A DNA stretch of 44,881 bases, taken from the NCBI GenBank assembly GCA_014534425.1, contig JACVRN010000031.1, forward strand, positions 1 to 44,881. The letters are read 5' to 3'. This document shows positions 1 to 9,651 of this stretch, one piece after another. Made by a program: the position numbers and the translations under genes. Origin of the DNA: Pyrinomonadaceae bacterium. Lineage in GTDB: Bacteria > Acidobacteriota > Blastocatellia > Pyrinomonadales > Pyrinomonadaceae. The number at the start of each line of letters is the position of its first letter. Within the stretch, counting starts at the first letter, position 1. The notes beneath the pieces are model-generated. The model did no database searches. It saw only the letters and a list, made by a program, of their open reading frames with translations, and was not told where the DNA came from.

Positions 1-2123
1 GTCTCTTCTGTCAGGTCTGCGAGGCCGTGGACTACGCGCATCGCAAGAAGGTCATACACAGAGACATCAAGCCTTCGAACATCCTTGTGACAGAAGACGG
101 CGTGCCGAAGCTTTTTGACTTCGGGATAGCGAAGCTGCTGGATTCCGAGTTGGCTTCCGACACTGCACCGCAGACTGCAACCTCCGTACGCATGATGACG
201 GTCGAGTATTCCAGCCCAGAGCAGTTGCAGGGACTGCCCGTCACTTTCCTGAGCGACGTTTACTCGCTCGGCGTGCTGCTTTATGAACTGTTGACGGGGC
301 ATCGCCCCTACAACTTTCGCAGTCGTCTGCCGCAGGAAATGGCGCGCGTCATTATAGAGGAAGAGCTTGAGCCTCCGAGCGCGGTCGTCAATCTCTCTGT
401 CAGTCTACTGCCGGAAGCGGGGGCGGAATTTGAAACGATCACAGTCGAGCGCGCTTGCGAGTTGCGTAATGCGACGCCCGCCAGCCTGGGCCGCGAATTA
501 TCAGGCAACCTGGATCGCATAACCATGAAGGCTCTGCAAAAGGATGCAGCCGAGCGTTACCAGTCGGTCGCCGCCTTGAGTGAGGACATACGATGCCACC
601 TGGAAGGCGGCGCAGTCTCCGCACCCATTTACACACGCGTTCGAGCGGCACGGCCTAATACAGTAAGCCCTGCCGGTCTCACGAACACAGGCGCGAAATC
701 AATCGCCGTGCTACCGCTCAAGGTTCTAAACCTCATCCCGGACGCAGACACGGGCGACAAATTCATGAGCGTGGGGCTGGCCGACGCCCTGATTACAAAA
801 TTGAGCGGCGTGCGCCGCCTGGCCGTGCGCCCGACAAGCGCCGTCCTTCGCTATGGCGACGAGGGGAGCGACCCCGTAGAGGCTGGCCGCGCGCTCGGCG
901 TAGACTTCGTTCTCGATGGAAGGATAAAGATTGTGGGCGAGCGCATACGCGTCTCCTTACAACTGCTGGACATAGATAGCCGCACGAGCATCTGGGCGAA
1001 TCAATTCGACGGACGCTACACGGATGCCCTGGAGATGGAAGACTCCATCTCGGCCAAGGTCGCGGACGCGCTTTTACCTGTACTCACCCAGGGCGAACAC
1101 GACCAGTTGAAAAAGCGCGGCACGGATAACCCGAAGGCTTTCGAGGCATACATGCGGGGCCGCTACTTCTGGAACCAGTTCACGCCGGAGTCATTCGGCA
1201 AAGTCATAGAATCTTTCCAATCGGCTATCAGCCTTGACCCGCATTACGCTCTGCCTTACGTCGGTGTGGCGGACTTCTATAACTGGGCGAGCATCTACGG
1301 AATAATGCCAGCCAACGAGATTTATGCGGAGGCCAGGCGGGCGGCGCTTCGCGCATTGGAACTGGACGAACAACTCGGTGAAGCCTACGCCGCTCTAGGT
1401 CTGCTTGCTTCGAGCCAGCGAGATTGGGACGAGAGCGAGCGCCTTTACAGGAAAGCCATCGAGCTAAGCCCTAGCTATCCCCTGGCGCACGAATGGTACG
1501 GGAGCATGCTGGTGGGCACGGGGCGTTTCGAGGAGGGGATGAAAGAGACACGGCGGGCCGAAGAGCTTGATCCTCTCTCGCCGCGAGCCATCTCTCTGAC
1601 CTCCTGGAACAGTTATCAGGCCCACCGTTTTGACGAAGCTCTGTCTAAGGCGCAGCAGGTAATAGAGCTTGATAAGAACTTCCCACAAGGTTACGTCCAG
1701 CTAGGAAATTGCCTGGAACGGATGGGGCGAGTCGAGGAAGCGGTTGCCGCACTGGAGCGGGCTATACAACTCATGCCCGAATCAACCTTCCCGCATTATT
1801 ACCTCTGCTTTGCGCTCGTAGCTGCCGGTCGCCGCGATAAGGCGCGAGAGGTTTTGAACGAGTTGGAGATGAGGTCAGCACAAGGGCACGTCAAATCATA
1901 TTTTATGGCAATGGCCTATGCGGCTCTGGACGAGCGTCAGGTCGCCTTCGAGTGGTTTGAAAAAGCGTTTGCCGAGGGCGATCATTGGGTGCTCTTTTTC
2001 TGCACCGAGCCAAAGCTAGACCCTCTGCACACCGATCCCGGATTCATCAGGCTAGTCCGACAACTAAATAACCCGATAGCTGATTCAGGCGCAAGAATCA
2101 GGTTAAGACGAAATGAGCCTTGA
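1..2123 (+). CDS. Ser/Thr protein kinase with TolB-like and TPR domains (5' part outside window)
   Basis: The reading frame is open from the first base, so the gene begins upstream and only the C-terminal ~707 residues are present. The visible kinase half has the catalytic loop HRDIKPSN (about nt 57-80), DFG (about nt 117-125) and a degenerate APE as SPE. From about nt 696 a TolB-like/FlgO-like domain starts (AKSIAVLPL), followed from about nt 1130 by tetratricopeptide repeats to the C-terminus. Kinase-TolB-TPR fusions are a common acidobacterial signalling type in which the TPR part is thought to bind partners. The usual transmembrane helix between the kinase and the TolB-like part is not seen: the linker near nt 620-695 is polar. 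The missing N-terminus holds the ATP-binding P-loop and cannot be judged. The gene ends 12 bp from the convergent LVIVD gene. Confidence 0.9.
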   Translation, partial: LFCQVCEAVDYAHRKKVIHRDIKPSNILVTEDGVPKLFDFGIAKLLDSELASDTAPQTATSVRMMTVEYSSPEQLQGLPVTFLSDVYSLGVLLYELLTGHRPYNFRSRLPQEMARVIIEEELEPPSAVVNLSVSLLPEAGAEFETITVERACELRNATPASLGRELSGNLDRITMKALQKDAAERYQSVAALSEDIRCHLEGGAVSAPIYTRVRAARPNTVSPAGLTNTGAKSIAVLPLKVLNLIPDADTGDKFMSVGLADALITKLSGVRRLAVRPTSAVLRYGDEGSDPVEAGRALGVDFVLDGRIKIVGERIRVSLQLLDIDSRTSIWANQFDGRYTDALEMEDSISAKVADALLPVLTQGEHDQLKKRGTDNPKAFEAYMRGRYFWNQFTPESFGKVIESFQSAISLDPHYALPYVGVADFYNWASIYGIMPANEIYAEARRAALRALELDEQLGEAYAALGLLASSQRDWDESERLYRKAIELSPSYPLAHEWYGSMLVGTGRFEEGMKETRRAEELDPLSPRAISLTSWNSYQAHRFDEALSKAQQVIELDKNFPQGYVQLGNCLERMGRVEEAVAALERAIQLMPESTFPHYYLCFALVAAGRRDKAREVLNELEMRSAQGHVKSYFMAMAYAALDERQVAFEWFEKAFAEGDHWVLFFCTEPKLDPLHTDPGFIRLVRQLNNPIADSGARIRLRRNEP

Positions 2124-2135
2124 AGCTCGAAAGGA

Positions 2136-4132
<1,997 letters not shown>

Positions 4133-4136
<4 letters not shown>

Positions 4137-4828
4137 CGTTTCTCCTCTACAGAGTTTTCACCCAGCATGGTTTGCATAATCCTGATTTCAGCACGTTGGG
4201 TGCTGTCGACATCCGTTGCGAAATTGAATAGTTCGGCATCCTGCCCCGCGCCAGCCGTATCGAACAAATCCTTTACCATAACCAACGCACCTTTATGGTG
4301 CTGAATCATGCCGGTCAAAAACAGGCGGTCGAACTCCGCACCCTTTGCCTTTCTCAAGGCGTCCATCTGCTTCGTGGTCAGCATCCCAGGCATGAGCATT
4401 TGATGGGTCGACATGTCCATGCCTGGCATATCCATGCCTGGCATTCCCGGCATCGGAGGTTGTACCGGCTCTCCCCTGGCTTCGAGCCACCGTTTCATAA
4501 ACTTCATTTCGTCCGACTGTGATTTGCTGATGCGCTCTCCGAGAAGGCGTAGCTCCTTGTTCTCCGTACGGGATTCGATGAGCGCCGTCATCTCAACCGC
4601 TTGCGCGTGGTGCATGATCATCCCCTGCATGAACTCCACATCCTTTGATGAACGTGGCGGCAGTCTAGCCTTCGTCGACGGCGGCAGTCGCCGGGTTGGC
4701 TGGCCCGGCGCGCCGGGCTGCACCACGACGGGCGGTGCCTGCGTATCAGTCTGCTGCGCGCAGACTGGCACCGATAAGAAACATGTTAGAGCAACGGCGG
4801 CCATGAACCGGGTTGAGTCATCAAGCAT
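4133..4828 (-). CDS. DUF305 family secreted protein with Met-rich linker
   Basis: A protein of 231 aa with an N-terminal signal peptide (hydrophobic core at residues 9-23). It has the two paired-histidine motifs of DUF305: MQGMIMHHAQAVEM near residue 70 and LTGMIQHHKGALVM near residue 175. They are separated by a methionine-rich linker (residues 116-137, repeated MPGM and MDM). DUF305 proteins are ferritin-like exported proteins often found with copper or other metal-handling genes. Met-rich stretches of this kind bind Cu(I) in several periplasmic proteins, so metal binding is a reasonable inference, not shown. It is the first gene of a two-gene operon with the LVIVD-repeat protein, which overlaps it by 4 bp. 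Confidence 0.85.
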
Positions 4829-4901
4829 TGAGCTATTACCTTACCACGAAGGAAGAGGCTAAAGCCCTGCACTTCCGTAAACTATTAAAATTAAGAAGGA
4901 A

Positions 4902-4955
4902 TGGCGGAGAGAGTGGGATTCGAACCCACGGTGGGCGTTAACCCGCTCCGGTTTT
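4902..4955 (-). repeat. Left direct repeat of tRNA-Ser 3' half (att-like)
   Basis: This 54-bp segment matches 29447-29500 except at 4912 (A versus G) and 4945 (G versus A). On the minus strand it encodes the 3' strand of the anticodon stem, the variable arm, a perfect T arm (GTGGG TTCGAAT CCCAC), the acceptor 3' strand TCTCTCC, discriminator G and CCA. It is read here as the displaced target fragment of an integration event. Confidence 0.75.
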
Positions 4956-4992
4956 AGAATCCGCCGTCAAAGCTCTGCAATATCATCTCGCC
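4902..4992 (-). pseudogene. tRNA-Ser-like pseudogene with CTA in the anticodon position
   Basis: Beyond the repeated 3' half, the preceding sequence ends in GGCGAGA (4992-4986). This pairs with the acceptor 3' strand at six of seven positions, at the right distance for a 91-nt serine-type tRNA. The putative anticodon loop is TTCTAAA, giving CTA. The anticodon stem has only three of five pairs, the two flanking ones being G-G and A-A, and no D arm or D-loop GG is recognisable. It is therefore most likely a chimeric or decayed tRNA created at the integration junction. A working amber-reading tRNA is possible but unlikely. Confidence 0.5.
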
Positions 4993-5074
4993 AAAGCGAT
5001 ACTACAAAACCCGCATCGACCCCGTCAATTTTATGAGCGTCGGTCTTGCCGCCCGATAACACCGGAGATAAAGT

Positions 5075-6022
5075 TCAAATGTCGGAATCCAAATGCCAAC
5101 CGACATTCACCAAGTCGTTGTCACGCCGGACAAATATTTCCGTGCCGCGCCCGCTCTTTGTCGTACGCTTCCCCTTGGCTTCTATCTCATAAAGATAGGT
5201 GGTGTAGAGGATGACTGTGTTGCCGTAAACCTGTATTTCCGTTTTGGGAAATTCCAGTCGCACTAATTTCGCACCGCTCTCGGCGAACGCTTTGGCTCCT
5301 GCAAAAATAGTATCTCGGTGAGACCATTCTGCCGAGCCATCGTCAATGGCAATCACTTCTTCGGGTATCAGCTTTTCCAGCGCCGCCCGGTCATTGGCGA
5401 AATAGGCTCGCCACACGGCCTCTCTGGCGCTCAATATCTGTTGACGCACTTGCGGCGACACAATCAATGGTTTCGACATCTGCTCTAAACGCCAGATGGG
5501 GTCAACGACCGTGTGCGATGCAACCTGAATCCAACTGCCCTGCCGTTTGGCGTAAACGTCCATGATGCGAAATCGAGTAAGGGTTGTGCTATCGGCCTTC
5601 TTATAGAACTCGCCGAAGAATGAAGCTACCGCGAGGTCAGGGCTATAGAAGATGACATCAAAGTCTCCGAGCCTGTAGCCCCGGCTGGGGTCGGGCGACG
5701 GCTTAGAACCCTTATCTTTAGGCCAATCGAAGCCGTTGGCTCTCATGTATTCGTCTATGCCCCTGATAGGCGCACGCGAGTTTGCTAGGAAGCCGCGCCA
5801 ATCCGACGAATGCGTCGCATAGACCTTGTCCGCGTCCCAGTCTATGAAAGCCTGAAAGATACTCTCAATGTGGGCGCGAATTGCCGCTCGGTCGGCAGAG
5901 CGGTCTTCTTCGGCGAGGGATGCGTCGCTTGCGCGAATGCTCGTCACCGAAGGCGCGGCAGCGAAGAGGCTTGCGCCCAATGCAAACGAGAAGAGTGAAA
6001 AAGCAAGAACCCGCAGAGTCAT
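5075..6022 (-). CDS. Secreted protein with two SnoaL/NTF2-like (DUF4440) domains
   Basis: A 315-aa protein. The start at 6022 is chosen because GGAGG lies ten bases upstream and the following residues form a signal peptide (MTLRVLAFSLFSFALGASLF); an upstream in-frame start would add 52 residues without such signals. Two NTF2-fold units follow. The first (about residues 40-165) has the SnoaL-like pattern of helix plus 'FQAFIDWDADKVYATHSSD'. The second (about 195-315) starts at the helix before 'VWRAYFANDRAALEKL' and ends in 'NVGWHLDSDI'. SnoaL-like exported proteins bind small ligands or act as minor enzymes; no specific substrate can be inferred. It lies 115 bp downstream of a LytTR regulator on the same strand and may belong to its transcription unit. 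Confidence 0.75.
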   Translation of the reverse strand: MTLRVLAFSLFSFALGASLFAAAPSVTSIRASDASLAEEDRSADRAAIRAHIESIFQAFIDWDADKVYATHSSDWRGFLANSRAPIRGIDEYMRANGFDWPKDKGSKPSPDPSRGYRLGDFDVIFYSPDLAVASFFGEFYKKADSTTLTRFRIMDVYAKRQGSWIQVASHTVVDPIWRLEQMSKPLIVSPQVRQQILSAREAVWRAYFANDRAALEKLIPEEVIAIDDGSAEWSHRDTIFAGAKAFAESGAKLVRLEFPKTEIQVYGNTVILYTTYLYEIEAKGKRTTKSGRGTEIFVRRDNDLVNVGWHLDSDI

Positions 6023-6137
6023 ACGCCTGTAACCTCCATAGAAAGAATCGAAGCTGTTGACTCCGGCTATTCTGTAGGTGAGGCGATTGATTCGACAATA
6101 ATTAATCAGTCGGTGGTAGGCAGAGAGCAGTAAGCGG

Positions 6138-6905
6138 TCACTGTTTCGGGCGGCGAAGCCTCTGATTAACTTGCTCACGCCGTCTACGGCTTACAGGCAC
6201 TTGCGCTCCATCCTGTAGAACCAGCAGGGTCTCGCCCCCACAGCTTCGCACTTCTCGCACGCGGTCTAGATTAACTATGGCCGAGCGGTGTACGCGCACG
6301 AATCGCTCGCCATCGAGACGATGCTCCAGCGACGCCAAAGATTCGCGTATTAGATGGCGGCCACCGCGCGCGTAGATGGCGGCGTAGTAATCTTCCGCTT
6401 CAATCCACTCGATCTCGCGCGCCTCTAGCACCAGTTCTCCGGTTGAGGTCGGCACAAGGATTCGTTGCCTGGCGCGCTCCTGCTCCTGCATTGCGAGCAG
6501 GGCCGATAGTTTCTGTGACAGTTCGATAGCTCTTGCCGACCGTAGGCGTTCGCGCGTGCGTTCGAGGGCTTCGGCGAACCGCGCTTCTTCAAGCGGCTTG
6601 ACCAGATAGTCCAGCGCCTGTGCGTCGAAGGCGCGCACCGCGAATTCGTCGTGCGCCGTCACGAAGACCACGGCTGGCATGCACTCTGCCCCGATCTCGC
6701 GCAGTACGCCGAACCCATCCAACTCAGGCATCTGCACATCCAGAAAGAGCAGGTCAGGCTTGAGCAGACGCAAGGCATGCACGGTCTCGCATCCGTTACG
6801 AGTCTCGGCGACGACGCTGATGTCGGTATGCGGCCCTAGCAGTTGGCGTACTCCGCGACGCGCGAGCGGTTCATCATCGGCGATGACGGCACGAATTTTA
6901 TCCAT
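6138..6905 (-). CDS. LytTR family response regulator
   Basis: A 255-aa protein. An N-terminal receiver domain (residues 1-120) has the acidic pair DD at 10-11, phospho-acceptor Asp56 in LLFLDVQMP, Thr83 (FVTAHDE) and Lys103 in LVKP. A C-terminal LytTR DNA-binding domain (about 150-252) has the typical IEAEDYYAAIYARGG, RVHRSAIVNLDRV and PVSRRRR segments. The start codon is placed where the protein begins MDKIRAVIADDE; the ATG overlaps the end of the kinase gene by 8 bp (ATGGATAA). Together they form an AgrA/LytR-type two-component pair. LytTR regulators bind imperfect direct repeats; I did not find a convincing one in the adjacent spacer. Confidence 0.93.
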   Translation of the reverse strand: MDKIRAVIADDEPLARRGVRQLLGPHTDISVVAETRNGCETVHALRLLKPDLLFLDVQMPELDGFGVLREIGAECMPAVVFVTAHDEFAVRAFDAQALDYLVKPLEEARFAEALERTRERLRSARAIELSQKLSALLAMQEQERARQRILVPTSTGELVLEAREIEWIEAEDYYAAIYARGGRHLIRESLASLEHRLDGERFVRVHRSAIVNLDRVREVRSCGGETLLVLQDGAQVPVSRRRREQVNQRLRRPKQ

Positions 6906-8010
6906 CGACTCGTCTCCGCAAAGGAAAGCGTACCGTTGCGATTGTGTCGCCGTCTTCGGTGGACGCGACCTGAAGTTGTCCTGCCCCGCTAAAAAGTGTT
7001 TCGAGCCGCGCACGCGTATTCGCAAGACCAACTCCTTCTTGCAGAGCGCCTGATGCGGGGCGGTATCCAGGCCCGTTGTCGCGTACACTTAATTCCAGAA
7101 GGCTGTCCGCCTCCCGCGAAGTAATTTCAATCACGCCCGGCTCGCTTCGCTTAGCTATGCCGTGCCGCACTGCGTTTTCCACGAGCGGTTGCAGGATAAA
7201 CTCCGGCACGAGCGCGTCACGCACCGCAGGCTCTATAGCCCACCGCACCTGAAGCCGGTCGGAAAAACGCACCTCCTCTATCGCCAGGTACTGCTCTATG
7301 AATCGCAGTTCCTCTTCAAGCGTTACCTCGTGCCGCTTCTCGCTTTGCAAGACTTGTCGCAAGACGCTGCTCAAGAGTTCGAGCACGCGTGCGGCGTCTC
7401 GCGTCTTCTGGTCACGCACCAGAACAGTGATGCTGTTGAGGCTGTTGAAAAGAAAGTGTGGGTTCAGTTGCATACGCAGCGCACTCAAACGCGCTTCGGC
7501 CAGTTGCGCTGCCAACCTGGACTGCTGCGACTCGCGCTCGCGCGCCTCGCGGTAATAGGTGAAGGCAAATATACAACCCAGGATTGTGAAGTACATGAAG
7601 ACAGACCAGGGTAGGCTGGTCAGAATCCAGCCTATGTAGCCCCGCAGCAGATTTCCCTGCGCCGGATAGCGATTCAATAGTAGGCTCAGCAATACACCCA
7701 GCGAGGCCCACCCTAGACAGAGCGCAAGCGCGCCTGCGAAATGAACGGCGACCGTGCGTACAAGAGCTTCGCGTCTTAACGGGTAGCGCCGCGCCAACAC
7801 GTACGTAATAGGAGTCAGCGCGCCCAGGAAGAGCCATTCGCTTCCGGCGAAGATGACATCGCCCCAGTCCGTGCCCTCTCGTCCGAAAAGGCGCGAGTTC
7901 ATATATGACTTGAAGGCATCAAGCAACGCGGGGACAAGGCAGGCGGCGGCAATCAGCAGCCAATAGCGGCGCGACCTGGGCACTACGGCGTTAATCGGCG
8001 CTGAGGTCAT
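6898..8010 (-). CDS. LytS/YehU-type sensor histidine kinase
   Basis: A 370-aa integral membrane sensor kinase. About four or five hydrophobic helices fill residues 16-152, with short loops and no large extracytoplasmic domain. A short coiled coil (155-178) leads to the His_kinase domain with the H-box QLNPHFLFNSLNSI (phospho-His185). The ATPase domain follows with N-box QPLVENAVRHG (about 274-284) and G-box DNGPG (about 314). Kinases of this family typically pair with LytTR regulators, and here the partner gene overlaps by 8 bp. The stimulus is unknown; the compact membrane domain suggests sensing within or close to the membrane. No clear Shine-Dalgarno sequence precedes the ATG. Confidence 0.92.
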   Translation of the reverse strand: MTSAPINAVVPRSRRYWLLIAAACLVPALLDAFKSYMNSRLFGREGTDWGDVIFAGSEWLFLGALTPITYVLARRYPLRREALVRTVAVHFAGALALCLGWASLGVLLSLLLNRYPAQGNLLRGYIGWILTSLPWSVFMYFTILGCIFAFTYYREARERESQQSRLAAQLAEARLSALRMQLNPHFLFNSLNSITVLVRDQKTRDAARVLELLSSVLRQVLQSEKRHEVTLEEELRFIEQYLAIEEVRFSDRLQVRWAIEPAVRDALVPEFILQPLVENAVRHGIAKRSEPGVIEITSREADSLLELSVRDNGPGYRPASGALQEGVGLANTRARLETLFSGAGQLQVASTEDGDTIATVRFPLRRRVDG

Positions 8011-8100
8011 GCAGAGAGTTTACGCTCAGATGGGCAAACCCGCAGCATTATGCAGCCGCCGGTACTCTGTTTGCAGTAAGTGGGTGATTGTCTTGAGCAG

Positions 8101-8604
8101 CTAGGAAACGGTAGAGAATTCGTGCCTGTACTTCGCCAACCCGGAAACTCCCTGCATTTTCGCTTCGTCCAGAACCAGCAACATAAACACTTCGTCGGGC
8201 ACTTCCCATTCACACTTGATTCCGTGAGCGCTTGCTGGCTTGAACCCGAATCGAGGGTAGTAATCTGCGTGTCCCAGAACGATGATGAACGGGCAGCCGG
8301 TCTCTTTAAGCATACGGTTCCCCGCTTCGACCAGACGGCTGCCTATACCCTGGCGTTGGTGTTCAGGAAGCAAGGCCATGGGGCCTAGAGCCGCCCCCGT
8401 AACCTCACCCACAGTTATAGGGCTGTACATAATATGCCCTACCACTTGATCATTAAGCGTAGCGACGAACGAGAGCAAAGCGGCTCCGTTAGACCTTAAC
8501 GCATCTACGATGTTGCCCTCCTGATCTTGCCCGAAGGCACGCTTGTTCACGTCACGAATAGCCGCGACATCGCCCGGACTCTCTTCTCGGATTTCTATCA
8601 ACAA
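8101..8604 (-). CDS. GNAT family N-acetyltransferase (YhbS-like)
   Basis: A 167-aa GNAT acetyltransferase. Motif A, which binds acetyl-CoA, is seen as LALLPEHQRQGIGSRLVEAG-like sequence near residues 75-95 (core RQGIGSRLVEAG), followed by the YhbS-like HADYYPRFGF near 112-121 and a C-terminal beta region. The YhbS group acetylates small amines or protein N-termini; the substrate here is unknown. The frame has no ATG near its beginning; TTG at 8604 is the only plausible start, since an in-frame TAA lies just upstream and the next ATG is far inside the domain. It begins 6 bp after the stop of the VOC gene, so translational coupling may replace the missing Shine-Dalgarno sequence. Confidence 0.85.
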   Translation of the reverse strand: MLIEIREESPGDVAAIRDVNKRAFGQDQEGNIVDALRSNGAALLSFVATLNDQVVGHIMYSPITVGEVTGAALGPMALLPEHQRQGIGSRLVEAGNRMLKETGCPFIIVLGHADYYPRFGFKPASAHGIKCEWEVPDEVFMLLVLDEAKMQGVSGLAKYRHEFSTVS

Positions 8605-8610
8605 GTAAAT

Positions 8611-8979
8611 TTAGTCACTCGCCACTTTGAAATTAGGATTCTCTATGATGCCGAATATATTGCCGAACGGGTCTGTCACCGTTGCCACGATAATACCCCC
8701 GCCCACGTCCTGCGGGTCTGCATGCTTCTTTGCGCCTAACTCTTGAATTCTTTGGTACGCGCTTCTGGCGTCTTTCACGCCCCAATAGGCGACGACATTG
8801 CTGCCTTTCGAGACACCATTTATGTCAGGATCAAGCCCTAGCTCGAAGCCGCCAACGTTGAAGCCGACATAAAATGGCTCGTCAAAATAGGGTTTGATGT
8901 TCAGAACTTCGGAGTACCATTCTTTAGCCTTCTGCAAATCATCCACATGGTAGATAACAGTTCTTAGCCCCTGGAACAT
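8611..8979 (-). CDS. VOC family (glyoxalase-like) protein
   Basis: A 122-aa single-domain vicinal-oxygen-chelate protein with the two beta-alpha-beta-beta-beta modules. The first starts TVIYHVDDLQKAKEWYSEVL and the second covers VKDARSAYQRIQELGA through DPFGNIFGIIENP. VOC proteins include glyoxalases, dioxygenases and drug-binding resistance proteins; the candidate metal ligands are not clear enough to choose among them. The ATG has a strong upstream GGAGG at 5-base spacing. It sits in a same-strand cluster with another VOC gene upstream and a GNAT gene downstream, a grouping common in small resistance or detoxification cassettes. Confidence 0.85.
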   Translation of the reverse strand: MFQGLRTVIYHVDDLQKAKEWYSEVLNIKPYFDEPFYVGFNVGGFELGLDPDINGVSKGSNVVAYWGVKDARSAYQRIQELGAKKHADPQDVGGGIIVATVTDPFGNIFGIIENPNFKVASD

Positions 8980-9057
8980 CTACGCCTCCTTCAAACTCAT
9001 TCGTCACAGGTGAGTATTAGTTTCATCTGCTTTCCCTTTCATTCCCGTGCGCGCTAT

Positions 9058-9429
9058 TCAGAGCCAACGGTAGAATTGCAGGCTGTTCATGTCGGGGTCT
9101 CGAACGTGAAATTCCCTGGTGCCCCAGGGCGTCTCAGAGACAGTTGTAGCACGGGCAAGAGCGCCGCTTTCGCGGAACTGTTCGTAGAGTCCGTCAACAT
9201 CTGGAACAAGGAAGCGGTATGCCGGACGGTCATTCGGATAGTTCCACTCCCTTGCGTCGTGCCATTGCAGATGAAGTTCCACATCGTCGCGCCGCACGCG
9301 CGCGTACTTAGGGTCGTGCACGGAGTCTTGGCCGACCAATTTAAAACCCAGACTTTCATAGAAGCGAATCGCTCTTCCCACATCGCGCGACATCAGCACC
9401 GGATGAACAGATTCAAGTCTTGGCTCCAT
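9058..9429 (-). CDS. VOC family protein (bleomycin-resistance-like)
   Basis: A 123-aa vicinal-oxygen-chelate protein. It begins with the pattern HPVLMSRDVGRAIRFYESLG typical of the glyoxalase/bleomycin resistance group and ends with REFHVRDPDMNSLQFYRWL. Residues such as His in 'VELHLQW' and Glu in 'WGTREFHV' occupy positions that are often metal ligands in the family, but this is inferred from pattern only. A GAGG sequence precedes the ATG at suitable spacing. It is only distantly similar to the VOC gene that follows at 8979, so this is not a recent tandem duplication. Confidence 0.85.
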   Translation of the reverse strand: MEPRLESVHPVLMSRDVGRAIRFYESLGFKLVGQDSVHDPKYARVRRDDVELHLQWHDAREWNYPNDRPAYRFLVPDVDGLYEQFRESGALARATTVSETPWGTREFHVRDPDMNSLQFYRWL

Positions 9430-9496
9430 CGGTTTCCTCGTATGATTTGGGCGGCATCAGTCGGCCAGTAAGTTAAGAAAGAAAAACCTGGTCGCT

Positions 9497-9609
9497 TTAA
9501 GCGTCATAAACCTTCGCGTTGGCTTCGTCTAATTCTAAAACGATGCCCTTTGCCTTGCGCCGCGAGTAGCGCCGGTCACAAGCGCAATCTTTCCTTTCAG
9601 GTCTGTCAT
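9497..9609 (-). pseudogene. Remnant of a short-chain dehydrogenase/reductase N-terminus
   Basis: On the minus strand from ATG 9609 the frame reads MTDLKGKIALVTGATRGA, the standard SDR beta1 strand and glycine-rich nucleotide-binding turn. It then goes out of frame. Another frame continues as KGIVLELDEANAKVYDA and stops at 9497, which matches the usual next segment (alpha helix and beta2, compare RGIALELGEAGATVYV). Removing two single A residues in the A-rich stretch would restore one frame. Only about 35 of the ~250 residues remain. It lies between the hydrolase gene and the VOC cluster, on the same strand. Confidence 0.7.
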
Positions 9610-9651
9610 AATATTACAGTTCCCTCAACCTCAAGAAAATGTTTGGCGATT

